DNA from: Alligator mississippiensis
Taxonomy: Eukaryota > Chordata > Crocodylia > Alligatoridae
Length of the DNA: 64,000 nt
Direction: 5' to 3'
NCBI RefSeq assembly: GCF_030867095.1
Contig: NC_081835.1
Span: 16,500,501-16,564,500, forward strand
Within the stretch, counting starts at the first letter, position 1. Each line of letters opens with the position of its first letter. Below are positions 45,438 through 59,200 of the stretch, piece after piece. Position numbers and translations under genes: made by a program. The notes beneath the pieces are model-generated. The model made no database searches. It was given only the letters and a program-made list of their open reading frames with translations, and was not told where the DNA came from.

Positions 45438-48064
45438 CACGTCTGGTGGTGGGTCTCATTTGGTATTCTAATGAAACATCACTGTCGTTGCTACAGGAAG
45501 TAGGAAAAATATGCTGAATTTCCTGGAGGTGATGTTAGCCATCTATTTTTTTTTTCCCCAAGTCCACTTGAATTGCTGTTAGCCCCTGTCTACTCTACTC
45601 AATACAGAGCTTATTTAACTTATTATTTACCACTATATCTCTCCACCCAGGCATTCAGTGAGCCCAAGATATGGGGTTTGTAACCAATTGCTCTCAGGCT
45701 TCAATTCTCCCATTGAAGGGGTTTAGACACTGATATCTGCAGCTGTAAGGTCTGAACCCAAGTTATCCCAGGTGTGACAAGTAAAAAGCATAGTTGTGCT
45801 CAACAAATTCTAGCAGGCCAAGATGAGGCTTTTAACGTGTATCAGCTGGATGTTTTCACGTGTCCTAATGAAATCCTTTAGAGAAATGCAGGACAGAGAC
45901 CGGATAACCACATACACACGCACCTAAGAAGGTAGGATTCATACTACACTAACAGCAAGCCAGGGCTCAGATCAGCCAGAGGTAATGTTGGAGGTATGGC
46001 ATGATAAACATGCCCTGTTGATGGTTTATCTTGTTATATTTAGAAGGCTGCGGGCTGCTTTTGCCTCCTAAGTGCATGACTGCAAATCAGTTTTGCTGAC
46101 CCACATCCCAATCCAGCAAATCAGGTTGAATACTAGCATTTTTCAGATGGTACACAGAACTGCTGTGCTCCCGTGATTGTATTTGCTGCACAGGAACAGA
46201 CCCATTTTGTATCCAGTATCTTACACTTCAGAAAGTGCTTTTCGAGGCTTATGGATTTAACTGGACTAAATTCATCAATGCACAAATGAAAAGGAAAGTG
46301 AATGAGGACCAAAACTAATACTATGAATGAAACAACATGGTATAACTATCAAAGGATGGACTACTGGATATGTCACTGTAATAGATGCCAAGCCAATGAG
46401 ATCATGACTAATGAGCGGTGAACCGACAGAGCATGGCAGGTTTGCTTTAGGTAAGAATCCCAAATTTCAGATGATAATTGGAACTGCTTAATTTGAAAAT
46501 CTTCTGGGAGAAATCTTCCCCATACTTTCTGACTTCAGCTAACTTGAAAATGCCATTTCCAAACCCAGTAGAAACTACAAGGTATAAAGGTGCATTAAAT
46601 GTCACAGAAAACAAACAGGTTTGGGGGTTTTTTTTGGAAACGCATACATTTTGTTTCAAGGTTTTGGCCCACAAGTTGGGATATTTCTCTTGTGGCTCCA
46701 AACCAGTTAATCTACAAACAGTTGCAATAGTTTAATATTTAATTTATCAGTTACATAAGACAGGTAGAATAGGTCATGTTTCTACAATGTAAATTAGAAA
46801 AATTAGTCATGTTTACAATCATAAATAGGTAAAAAATACAAATGTTTTTTGTTTTTTTTTAATTTGGCAGAATATAACGTTGCAATGCAAATTTACCATC
46901 AAGTAAAATTCAGAATTCTTAGGGGAAAATGGAAAAAAACCAAAATGAACATGCTCATTGGAACTCATAACTTAGCAGGAGCGGAGTCTTTTGGAGTGAG
47001 TGTTTTGCTGAAAGGATGATTCAATTGCTCTTCCTCAGTCCAGCCCTTCCTTGCAGTCAGGCTAAACAGTACGTCAGGGCCAGAAACGTGCCCCAAAAGA
47101 GCCTCAGTGAGGTCACTGTGTATGAGCGTGACGCTTTCATTTGGAACATGGAAGCAACTGATTTGAATGGCACGGTTAGGTCAAAAAAAGGGGCTGGGCT
47201 CCAGTTCTCCTTTAAAGGTGTAGCACTGATCCTCTGGTTCATAATTCAAAGCCACCCTCCACAATGAGTGATGCATGGTGAAATCTCCATCTCGGGCTCA
47301 TCAGATGCTTTTGAAATCTCAATATGCAAGTGAAATGTCATACAATTTTTTGTCCAGATATGCAGCACCTAATGCAGGTGCATGCTGGGGTAACAGGTGT
47401 GTGCTTAACCAAATACCATGTCAAAGCATCAATGTTATTTTAATGTATCCCAACAGAAGCAAGGGATTTAACCATGAGCCTCATGCTCTGATTTTAATTC
47501 ATGTTTTTGTCATGTGTACACTAAGTGTGACAGGATGCTGTGCAAGATTACAGACCTATTCCAAAGCCTGCAACAGTCAGTGAGTTCTTTCATTGACTTG
47601 AATGCACTTTGGATCATGTTTTTCTTGTTTCCTCAATTGTTTATAGCATGAATTATAGACAGCATTAGCTTCAACTCAACCCTCTTGATTTTGCTTGATT
47701 AAAGGTTGTTTTTTTAATACAGTATTTTTTCCCCTTGCATAAAGTTCTGAAAAAATCCACTTGGAATCATATTGGCTTAGGGCAGCCCAGAGGGATTTCC
47801 AAGACATCTGGAGTGGCCTAAAAATGACTACTGCCAATGGGCAAGCCTAGTGAGATGTCATATTTCTCATCACAAATTGTGGATGTGTTTCCTTTCATAC
47901 TACAGTAACTGGAAAAGCAAACCAAAGCAATATCATATTGGCAGTTATTGTTCCTGGAAGAAGAAGGAACAAGAACCCTCCTGCTCCCCCCTCCCCCCCC
48001 CGCCCAATTTAAAAACACAGATAGACTCAACCTAAAGCAACGCTCAACCTACAGAAGTTAGCTT

Positions 48065-48070
48065 TTTATT
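48065..48070 (-). promoter_or_regulatory. SLC6A6: SLC6A6 proximal poly(A) signal candidate
   Basis: tttatt within ctttttattattattatt. On the transcript it is AATAAA followed by AAGC. It would give a 3'UTR of about 2 kb. Confidence 0.35.
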
Positions 48071-50119
48071 ATTATTATTTTGGTTTTGGTCCATTGTGAA
48101 CTTCTAAATTGCCCTGTCTGTTTGACATGAGTATCTACAAGACTAGAAAGAGCATGTGTGTGTGGTGCAGTGGCTAGCTAGCACGTGGGACTTTTTTTTT
48201 GCAAATGTAGGAATGTTAAGAATTGGATATGTTGCTCTTTAAATGGCAGAATCTGCTACTAACGGACTCTGCTGCCAAAAGTGTGAGCAGGTATGACTTT
48301 GCTACTGAATCAAGCCTTTTCTCCACATCCCTTTGGATAGCCAAACCATGGTACCACATAAGGGAGGATTCTTTCCAAAGAATGATGCCCAACTAGAAAG
48401 AGCTGGTTTCCTGCAGAGTCTCCCTGCCAAAACACACTATTGTTAATGAAACATGGTTCTCTCAGAAAGTTGGAAATTCTTTAGGGAGTTGAACCCTTAC
48501 TATAATTCTTAATTTGGCCTAGGGATATTGGTGGCTGATCAATACTCAGCTCAGCTACAGCAGTCCAGCTTTTTAGAAGCTTAGCACTGCCTTACTTAAA
48601 TTTCTTTAAACTGGAATGCTAGGTAATGCTTTAAAACCAAAGAAAATCACATACCGTTCTGACTCTTCACTTGAAACCCCTAACGCCCTATCTCCTAGAA
48701 GACAGAGTCCCAGCCCCCATAAATGCATTCACCAACAGAAGCAAAAACGATGGCAACATGGTCCAGTGACAGAACAGGGTAATGGGGGGGTCAAGGGTCC
48801 AGTTCTACCAGTGCCTTTCCGAAACATGGGTAAACCACTTCATGGCCCCTGTCCTTTGCCTGCTTCCCCAATAGTAAGAAAAACAGCAAACAAATCAGGA
48901 TAATCCTTACATTGGTAGAGCATGTGGGGCTAGATGGATGAAAAGCACCTGAGTCTGTGCTTAAGTACTCGTGTCATTTTTTGTTGTTACTGCAAATGCA
49001 CTTGTTGTGAATAGCTGCTAGGTTAACTGGAATCCTCAAGGTGTTTTTCTTCTGATATCAAAGCCCAATAGTTGAATAAAAACAATCCCAAACATCTTTC
49101 CCATTTTTTTTTTTGGTTTTGGAGTTCCACAGATACCAAATGCTGCCTTCTCTTAACTCAGCTCTTCGGCACTTGCATGCTTTTCTCCAGAAAAGCCTAG
49201 TGTTCTGTTGCAGCAAAATTTAAGTTGAACTCAAGTACCCCCTCGACTAAAATACAGCGTGCAGGAAAACTAAGGGGTTGTGTCCAGAACTTCAGACTCG
49301 CACAAACCTTTTGCTGCAGGCAGTCAAAATTTTGCTAGAGTAAAGAGGGCTGAGTTGGCAAACTTGCTCTCTTCTGCGGTCATTGCCTTCCACAGTGATG
49401 AAGCTCCTCAGCTGTGCTCAGGAATGACAATGATCCTGATTGGTCTTTTGTTCCTAACCGCTTCTCCTCCACTCCAAACGTCTCACCTCCCATTGAGCAA
49501 ATATGTACATTTTTTAGCATGGACCATGACAAATGTCACAGTGTTCAGTACCCTTTTCCTGATGTGAACCTGAAGTCTGTCATTCGCCTCATTTGAACCA
49601 GAGGAAAACAAAAGTACTACACCTTTGAAAAACAAACTCTCAGAGCAATATCTGTTGTTTTCTTTTTCTTTAAAAAAAAAGGAAAAAAAAAAAAAAGACC
49701 TCTCAACAGAGCTCATTTGTGTGTTCTAGGGTTGACCCTGTTCCCCACCACACCAGCACCTAAACCTGGCTGTCCGAGACTTGAATATATTGCTGGCAAG
49801 ACAATCAATTCAAGTGGTAAGGAGTACAATATTTAGAGATAGATATATACTTAAAAAACCCAATAATAGTAAATTCCTGTAATATATCTAGTCTGATATG
49901 AAAGCTTGGCCTCCCCAGAGAGGTGTCTGCTGTGATTACCTTACAAAATATTTAAAAAAAAAAACAAAACAAAAAAAACCACACACACAAAAAATAACTT
50001 CTCTGTGAGAAATAAAAATAAATCCTAGTGCAAATATAAAGCTCTGTAAACCTGGTCCTATGAGAATCTATGGTTAGTAAACGGCAGTTAAAGCAGGTTT
50101 ATCCTCTCATAGAGAGAGC

Positions 50120-50260
50120 TCACATCATAGTCTCCACAATGATATGAGTTGGCTTGATCAATCCGCCATTAGCAGTTCCATTGGCGCAAAATGGAGTGGC
50201 GCTTCCTCTGTCCTTGGCCCACCGATTCACTTCCTTGGGGGCAGCCACTGCTTTTATCCT
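50120..50260 (-). CDS. SLC6A6: SLC6A6 last coding exon: cytoplasmic C-terminal tail
   Basis: The coding part is 141 bases: 46 residues plus TGA (tca at 50120-50122). It starts in phase 0 after cattctcctttcag. It reads [20 protein letters not shown], then [20 protein letters not shown], then IVETMM. The human tail contains EPNRWAVEREGATPYNSRT and ends [13 protein letters not shown]. The end is strictly conserved and the middle is not. The tail is cytoplasmic. The last four residues, ETMM, fit a class I PDZ ligand pattern (Thr at -2, hydrophobic at 0). Confidence 0.97.
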   Translation of the reverse strand, partial: RIKAVAAPKEVNRWAKDRGSATPFCANGTANGGLIKPTHIIVETMM

Positions 50261-53200
50261 CTGAAAGGAGAATGGCAAAGACAGTCAAGGGTTAGAAAAA
50301 AGAGCTGCCTCAGCCCTGACAGGTAAATCTATCATCGGTAAAATACTTCTCTCCAAAAAAGGACCCAATCTCCAGCTGTCTCCCAGGGCTAGCACTCACA
50401 AAGGCTTACCACTTAGTGCCACAGGAAGACGTAGTAACTCCATCAGGAAATTTGTCTCTCTGGCTACACATTAACAAAATTACCAGTCTGAGACCAAGTG
50501 AACATGTATTTTTCAAGAGAGCTTCAATACAACCCCCTTTGTCTTTTTGTCCAGAAGGTAAATCTGAAACCAACGGGAGACAGGTCCTTAATCTACTTGG
50601 GGCTAGCTGTACTTTTAGAAAATGGGAAGCAAAATCTTCCTAAAAGTCAATGAGCTCTACCAACACATAACACAAGAATGGTATCTATACCTCATAGAGT
50701 TTCTGCTTTAAGACAAAAAGGCAAATGCAGCAAACAATGAGACACTGCCCGGGATGGATGAGAAGTTGATGGCTTCCTGAAAGGAGGCCCAGTGGCAAGA
50801 AGAAAAAGAGTGCTGAAAAAGAAACTGATAGCCCAAGGATGCTTGGGAACACAGCTCTCCTAAACCCCAAGTGCAGTCCCATACAAGCTGTTTAATAGCT
50901 CATGCACGTGTATCTGAAGGAAGCATATTTGGAGTAGCCCAAGTAAACAGAGTTTCTCAACCTATGACACCTGAGTTTTCAGTGCACAGGAAAGACTGTT
51001 GTTGCCATTATCACTGAACACTGTGGTTATCAAAGGTATCTTAAAGGTTCATGTTCACCAAAAGATGACCCTGCCCCATCTATAAAGTGTTATGGAGACT
51101 TGGCAGGGCACAACAGTTCCCTGCAGTTCTGTATAGCTTTTGAAGTGTGTATCTATAACTACTGCAACAGAGCAGGTGAGGGAGTAGTGTAGATACTGAA
51201 TGAGATTAGCTCTGTTGTCCTATTTTTCTCTGTGACTAAGGTATCTTATTTGAGGACTCTCATCTTGGTGGGTTAAGATTAGAGATGGGGTTCTGAGTGC
51301 ACGCAGCATACCTCCCTAAAAAGTAATCTATCAGCTTCCAGGCTTGGTGCTGCACCTAGCCCTCCAGCCCACCTCTGAAAGCCATGCCTCTGCAAAGGCA
51401 GGAAGTGAACCTAAAATCAAAGCCTCTCTGTTGAGCTGGTGGAGAAACAACTTGCAGTTGTGGGTTCTAGCAGTCCCCCAACCCCATCTAAATGTGAACC
51501 TCCAGTGCTGCAGGATCTTCTCCAGGCCATATGTTTTCTCTCTACATGCTGAAAATGCAGCAGTTCACTGCCAAGCTACATCAGTTCTCCCAGTTCTCAC
51601 TTCAGAAGGAAGGAACTAGATGGCATCTGACATATATTCACTCTTCTTTGCTTAGTCTTGTCTTATACGGCAGCTTTAGCTACTTCTAGATCTCTCACTT
51701 AATAGATGGTGATAATGCAGACAAGAAAATGAGAAGCCAATAAAATGCCCTGGCAGGAACTGGAAATTACCATTAAAATCCTATGGAGAGAACAGCCAAA
51801 AAAACCTCAGGTAGGAGCTTTCTTAATGTCTGTGAGGCTTTTGTTTTAGCCTGTCAGAGGGATGGCATTTTTATATGGACCTAAATCTCTCTGAATGCAA
51901 TGAGTTTGTGGATACAGGATTTAGATTTGGGTTGATCCTGAATATTTCCTTTTCTTGCTGATCTATGTATGGACAGGGATTCATCTCCCTGGCTTGAGAA
52001 CTGAGCCCTTCTGCATAGAAGTATATTTCAGTCGCAAGGTACTCACAGAGGGAACAATTAGCTGGCTTGCAGAAATAGAAAGCAGGTAAAATCCAGTATG
52101 ACTTTAGGCTAGAGAACGTTGCGCGCATTCTCTTTAAACAGGATTATATTGTTTGCCAAAAGAACTGGTGATCTATGCAGGTCTCATACTCCCTGCAGCA
52201 GAAGTGTCTGACCCCATGCTGTCAAGGGCCACAGTGGCAGGCTTCCAAGGGCTGTTTTGATTTTGCATAAAATACAGCAGGTTTCAGCACACCAGAGGCA
52301 GTTTCACTAAGGTCACACAGCGCAGCATGACATGGTTAGGCTTTCTTATCAGGATGGCGAAAGTGGAGGATCTCATGCTGTGGCCTGGGCCCTGCAGGGG
52401 CAACCAACCCCTGTTAAACATGCAGGCAAGGGCAAACAACTTTGTGAGACTCCATTTAGGCCTTGCTTCGTCTGCTGCATATTGAAGTAACTTTCCTGCA
52501 GGTCATGTCAGAAAGCCTAAACTTCTCTTTTTCTCCTCCTCCCAAACCCTTTCTCTCAAGCATCCCCCTACTTCCCAATTCAGAGGGTCATTCATACCTC
52601 AATGAGCGATCCATCTGACTGTATGATGCGTATGACCATCACCATCGGGATGCAGATCATGGAGGAAAGGGCAAGAACCCAACCCAGACCAATTGCCCAG
52701 TCAGGATATGTGTAGACCTTGTTGTAGGTCAGAGGTTTATACTTGGCCAAGGAAAAGATAAAGCACCCCTGTGAGAGACAGAAAGAAAGGTTAGAGAAAT
52801 GATGCTGGAATCATGGATCCACTGTAGCTTAAATACAATATGGTATTGCTTGATCTCAGAAAAAGGAAGCAGTATCACACAATGCTGGTATACTTTACTA
52901 AGTGTTTATAACCAAGGCTAAGACACCCTAGAAGGAGCTCTACACCTATATGTATGTACACAGTTGAGAGGTGACCCAACTACAGAAGCACTGAGTAGAG
53001 AACCAGGCACCGAAACTGAGAGCAGCGAATAAGTCTGTCTCATGCTCTGAGTAACCCCTTTGCTGGCCAAGGGACAGCGTGGAGGAAGAAGCCATGTGAA
53101 TCAAATGCAGAGTGCAAAGAAGCCAGAAAAGAAATAGGTTGAGACAAGGAGTCTGGGGAAACTGAAGCTTAGGGGAGCAGAAGAAACTGCAATCTGGGAT

Positions 53201-56200
53201 TGAATTGAAAGGGAGTGACTGGGACCAGTTCTGTAAAGAGACTGGGGTTGGAAGCTGGTGAAGGACATGGGGGGGCTGGGAGCCAGTTGAGAAGGGCTGC
53301 AATGTTTAGATTAGATGAGAGGCCAGGGGGAATACTGTGACTCACTGCACAAAGAGACCCTGCACAGGCAACTTTAATTCTGGCTTTTCCTAATGTGTAC
53401 GTGCTTGACTTTGCAATCTTAATAGATCTAACAATATTTTGGTGCATGTTACATAATATTGAATAAGAAAATGGACCATTTATAACCTACATATGTCTCT
53501 TGTAACACGGGATGTGAACGTGGTGACACTCCATTCACCACTCCCCTCAAAGGAAACCAACATGACAAAAAAAACCACGGACAGGCTGTGGAACAGCATG
53601 ATTCAGTACTCACCACACAAAGAACTGGTGTGATTAAAATCCAGCTCCATTTCATCCAGGGACCAGGTCTGTATCCAATCATATCCTCAATGGCATCATA
53701 AATATTATCAGCGCCTGAAATATATAGTTACTCCATGAAGAAAAGAACATTTATCCAGAGCCTGCATATACCAGCTATGCAATATAGTTATACAACATGA
53801 CTGAGCAAGGGATATTGCAGTAGGAGATCTGCACCCTTGGGTCTAAGAGAGAAGGCAAAGGGGAAAAAAATCTGATTTGTTCTGGGTCAGTGGGACTTGA
53901 TGCGTACAGAAGATTGTATCCAGCTGTGGGTGCCAGACATACTGGACAAGACTACAGACTACACAAGATGCTTACTGTGCATTAGCTTAATAACACTGTG
54001 CAGTAGTGTGGTGGTTAAAAACTGTGCTGATAGTCTACTGCACAGTATTAGGCTAATGCGCAGTAAGCGTCATGAAAAAAGCATGTGCTGGAGCTACTGC
54101 TCAGTAACTCTAGTTAGTGCGCATTTAGTTAGTACTTTATTAAACAAGTGCTAAACTAAATGCATAGTACCTAAGGCAGATTAATGAATGTGTAGATGTG
54201 CCCACTATTTACTTTTTCAGGGATGTTCATTTCTAAGGTGAAGAAGAAATGTTACTTTACAGGACTTTGTATAATATACCAGTATTATACAAAAAGGGTG
54301 AAATACAGGTCTAGAAATCTAAGGCTGGCTTCTAGAAGAGCCTACTTGGCAGTGTTGGAAGGCTAAAGGATATTTCTCTTCCTTTGCCTTCATAAGCTAT
54401 TCCATACCTATCTAGGTACAGTGGAATGCTAACGCTGGCGAGTCCGCTGAGAGTGGCAGGGGTTGTGTGTGAGAAAGGAAAATATAGCAACAGATACTAT
54501 CCATCTGAATGTAAATGTGACTGTCATTCAAAATGAAAAATAATAAAACAAAAACTAAAATAAAACCTGGTACATGAAGAATTATGGCATCAACCATTCC
54601 TAAGCAGCCAACGTAGCAAGTTTGGCTACTGTCCGACTCAGGAAATCAGTATCAATTAAAAATATGGAAATATAATACATTTTCAGTTAGGTATTTACAA
54701 GTTTTCTATTTGAAGGACTTGACCCATGTAGAAGTGAAGGGCTTTGGGAGGCAGTTCTTTGAGAAACAATCAGTGCTTTTCACTGCCAGCCAAAATTTCA
54801 ACTCTGGCCTCTTAATTTACAGATGCAAATGTTTAATTGGGCACCTGTCTGCCTGAAAAATGTGGAGGTTGGCTTGAGCCCAGCTCAAATGTAGTGCTCA
54901 GGGGTCAGTGTAAATTCACATTGAAGGCAAAATATCAACATTTCCAAAGAAAAGTCTGGAATCGATAGTTCTGACTGTTGAATGGTGTCTTGCTAGTGCT
55001 GATTATTTTCATTATTATTCACTGAAGATTTGTACTAGGCCACTTACCATAAACCCAGGCTACAGCAATACATTCAAAGAATGCAACCCACAAAAGGCAT
55101 ACACCACTAGCTGCATAGTAGTCAAAGAGTTGAAAAACATACATGCCACCCTATAGAGGAGAGAGACAGAGAGATAAAAGGTTAGGCTCAGTCATTAAGA
55201 CAATGTGTGTACTGGACCTGACTGATTAAAATTGTTTTTTGCTTGGGAGTTCTAACAGACTCTTTATGAAAGGTAAAATTCTACCAAAAATATTTTTCTA
55301 ATTGCTTTTTAGCATGTAAAAATGCCGTAGAATCATAGATCTATAGGGCTGGGGGAGATCTCAAGAGGTCATCCAGCCCAGCCCCTTGCTCAGGGCAGGA
55401 TCATCCCTAGTTAAACTATCCCAAACAAATGTGTGTCTAACCAGCACCGTAACCTTCTATGCTGCATCTGTAAAAATAAGTACTTAGCACTAATTTCCCC
55501 ACACACTGTTCTTGTTTATTATAGAAAGAATTATAAACTTGACAGCAATTGAAAAAAATTAAGCCACTTAATGTAATCTACTGAGACAGTTTTTCCCTCT
55601 TAAAAGTATTTTAGGGTAAGCTTTTATGAAATCATATAATGGAAAGAAATAACTGGTCTTCAACATGAACTGCTCTAATGTGATGAAAAATGCAAGGCAG
55701 GTCACCAGGAGGTACCTTCATTTATGAATCTAGCAGAAAGATATTTTTCTCAGGAGGAAAATATCTCACTTTTCTCTCATTTTTAAATATTACATAGAAC
55801 TGTCCAGATTCATTGCTCTGGCAACTGCTTTAAACAGACAGAACTGAATTTCAATATAGATGTAAATGTTCCTCGCTCTTTATGTTGGTCACAGCCAAAC
55901 CTTTCTGAGTGTTTGAGTGTTCAAAATATCACTTATGGACGTTATTGTAATTCCCTCTCTTCCCCTCAGATTTTTTTTTTTAAACTCTGATGTTTTAAAT
56001 GAGGCACAAATTAGTTCTAAAATAACTGTCCCAATAATGCTCTTATTCAAACAGGTTTTTATATTAGTTGGTTGGTTTTTAGACTAGTCTAAACCCAGAA
56101 TACCTTCACTGATTCAAAGCTGTGTAACTGATATAAAAATCTAGTTCTCTGGTTGCACTGGATGGAGCTTCAACTAACACACCATGCTGAAGTTGAGTTT

Positions 56201-59200
56201 AGCAATATTAATCTTTTCACAGAAGGTTCCTGTGGCATTTTCTAATTTGAAGCCAGACTCTGATATCTCTCCCACGCTGAATATAGTACCTTAAGCCTGG
56301 ACTGAAATCAGTGAGACTACCTGCATGAATTCATGGACCAGAACCTGGTGCTTAGCTAATTCCCACGATACACTGTCACCGTTGCAGTTCAAGTACCCCA
56401 GTGGTGAAACTCAGAAATTGTTTAACTTAATACAAACGTGCCTGCCAATAGGTTAGATCAGGAAGTAAAGAACTGCACCATATTCAGTTACACCTGGACA
56501 GAGTGGGGGTGCCCAACAAAACTGCAATTCATGAACAGAAAACTATACCACATAATGAACTAGTTATGATACAGCAGATAAATCAACTGATGTAGGGCTG
56601 TGATTGGTATTATACGTGAATTTTTGAAGTCTTTAAATATGAATTAAGTTGCAGTGCTCTTTAAAATAATCTTTGGTTTAAGCCACTTTCTAGCAATCTT
56701 TACAAACTATGAACACTGTAATTCATTTTCAGGCTTTTGTTTTGAAATGACTGTCATTCCCAAAGGCTTTAACTGTTCTGCACATATCTGATTAGGAAGA
56801 GGTTATAAACTGGGTTACTCAGGGTGACATTCAGATTTTCTATTTTTTTCCTTTACGGTTTTGCTCTTGCCAGATGACATCAATAAAGGAATGGTTTTGG
56901 AAATTCTGTGTGCTTATGTTTTTGTCTTGTGATAAGGTCCAGAACAATTCAATCCAGTAGTGCTCTACCATGCGCACACTTTTAAAAGAGAGAAAAATGT
57001 TGGGGTCATCCAAGGTAACCATGAAGAAAGGATGCGTAGTTGTACATCCACATAACTGCTCTTGAACCACAACCTGAGAAACCTTGATCTAGGTGATGAG
57101 GAGTTGAAAGACCCAGGGTCTCTTTCCAGATCTGTCACTGTCTCTCATTTCTACCTGTTTGTACAGTCCACCTATACAATAATAATATGTACCTTTTAAT
57201 ACATTTTGAAGTTTATGGTAAAAAAAGTTATGCAAGAGCTATGGAGTGTTATTTTTTTCAACTTACCTTTGTCAGCTGATTCACAATACAAATATGTACA
57301 TATATTACTTTTAAAAGCTCTCCATTATCAATGTTACTTACTTCAGTCACCATAGTTAGTCCCAGAAGATAGCTTAGGAAACATACTATAGCGATGAAGA
57401 TTTCCCGTCGGTAACCCTTCCTTAGGAAGGATGGGTACAGATCAACTAATGATGTGATCTGTCCTTCAACTTCAACAAACTAGATGGGAAAGAAACACAC
57501 AGCATGCATTACATTTTCCTATATCACAATTAAACTTCCCATAAAGGCACCCTAGCAGCACTCTGTGGAAATACAATAGTTTGAATAATCAAATTGCAAT
57601 TCATTTCCTTGAAAACCTCAAGCTTAAAATGTGTGGGTGGGCTTAACCTGGAACAAGGCTTCAGCGTTTATTCCAATTTCCCCATGTACTTATAAAATAC
57701 TCAAGCTGGTTTCTTTATATATGTACCCAGCAACGATAAAGGAAATAAACATGATGACAGGAAGGTAGTTATGTGGCTTTTCTACTGTTGCTGTTCCAAA
57801 TGAATGAGGAATGTAAATTAGGAAAAAAACAAAGCTAAGAGGAAAATCTTCCTAAAGCCTAAATCTTCTGACTAGGGAAAGAGTTCTCGTTTGTTCTTCT
57901 TTTGACGCGCTAGAGAACCGTCAGCACATCGCTTAGTTTAAACCCACGATTAGGGCCTAATTCTACTTCTGGTCCTGCTGGTGACTATCCAGCCTGTGGA
58001 ATGAAGACTTTGGTGTTTGGTATGTAGCCTTGTCACCTTATCAAGACACAGGTGCCCTTCCCACTCCTTTCCTCACAGACAACACCAAGCTCAGTAGGGC
58101 TGCCAAAAAAAGTGATTAGCAGGGCATTTCCAGGCCTTTGCAGATCACACCTGGCAGATGATAAGTGATATATTGTCCGTGAAAATAGGGAGGTTTTAAT
58201 GGAGCCAACTAATTGCTACACATATTAAAGTAGTTAAATAGAGTACACCCAAATGATAATTGTGTGGTAACTGGTGATTGGTTTTCTTATGTGCTCCTTG
58301 GGAATCTGCTTGGTTTCTATAATTAATCAGTATACAAAAGATGCAGCTGTTCTATCATGCTCCAGATGTGTAACCCCTGCACACTTCCCCTCTGCCAATC
58401 AGCCTGATCGGCTGGCCAACAGTGATGAAAGGCTCTCTAGTTATACTCAACTGTGTCGATTTTTTTGAGTTTAATAAGTATTGTGTGCAGGAAACCAGGG
58501 ACAAAGCCAAGCTGTACAGGACCTGGGCCCAGCTAATCACAGCACCATTAAAATTAGTGGGAGAAATCCCGTTGCCCTCCCCAAGCACTCAATCAGCACT
58601 TACAATGGTGCAATCCGCTGGTTCCGTTAAAGATGCTCTGATGTAATGGAGAGCAAAGTCTGCACCCAGGGGTAAGCGGCTCATCCCACAGTTAGTGTTT
58701 CAACGTGGAGTGGCCACGCACTTGTAATGTTCTACAGTATATACATTTTCCTGTTCTTTCCATTATTACACCTATGGTATCCAATGGCACACTGTAAACA
58801 AATTAAGAAGCATACCCTTCGCCCATCAGGTGGAGTGGTTATATAGTGCAACTATACAGCTTTCAGTGGTTAATCTAGAATGCTTTTTTGAACTCCTAGC
58901 TTAGTATAAAGCCTTATGTAAAATTGTTTTTCTTTTTAAAAGTAACACTTCCCTTTGGTCCGACTTGATCGTAAGCAGCTCTGGCATTCCACAACCCTGC
59001 TTGACTGCACTCCAAAAAGCAGGGGGAGGGGGAGAAATTAAGCGCTCCAATTAGTTTTAATCATTCCACACAGTGAGGAGCTTTTTTAAAATTTGTAGGC
59101 GGTTTTCAATTTGCATAAGCGCTCCGTTGTAGAATCACAGCACTGGGCAATTTAACATTCAGGCTGGAAATGACTGAAAGTCACTCCTTGGATCTCAAAG

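Larger units (their letters stand above)
43175..50119 (-). other. SLC6A6: SLC6A6 3'UTR (long, putative)
   Basis: From the stop codon to the AATAAA (tttatt on the + strand at 43194-43199) is 6.9 kb. I see no CR1 or hAT ends in this stretch, unlike the introns, and it is AT-rich, which fits UTR rather than intergenic DNA. A proximal signal candidate is at 48065-48070. A MIR-like remnant may lie near 48766-48870. A C-rich run at 47985-48005 becomes G-rich in the transcript. The full extent is inferred. The human gene also has a multi-kilobase 3'UTR, as I recall. Confidence 0.55.

Noticed and set aside
49280..49567. 95-codon + frame antisense to the SLC6A6 3'UTR
   Set aside because: No homology and located opposite a UTR; not supported as a gene.
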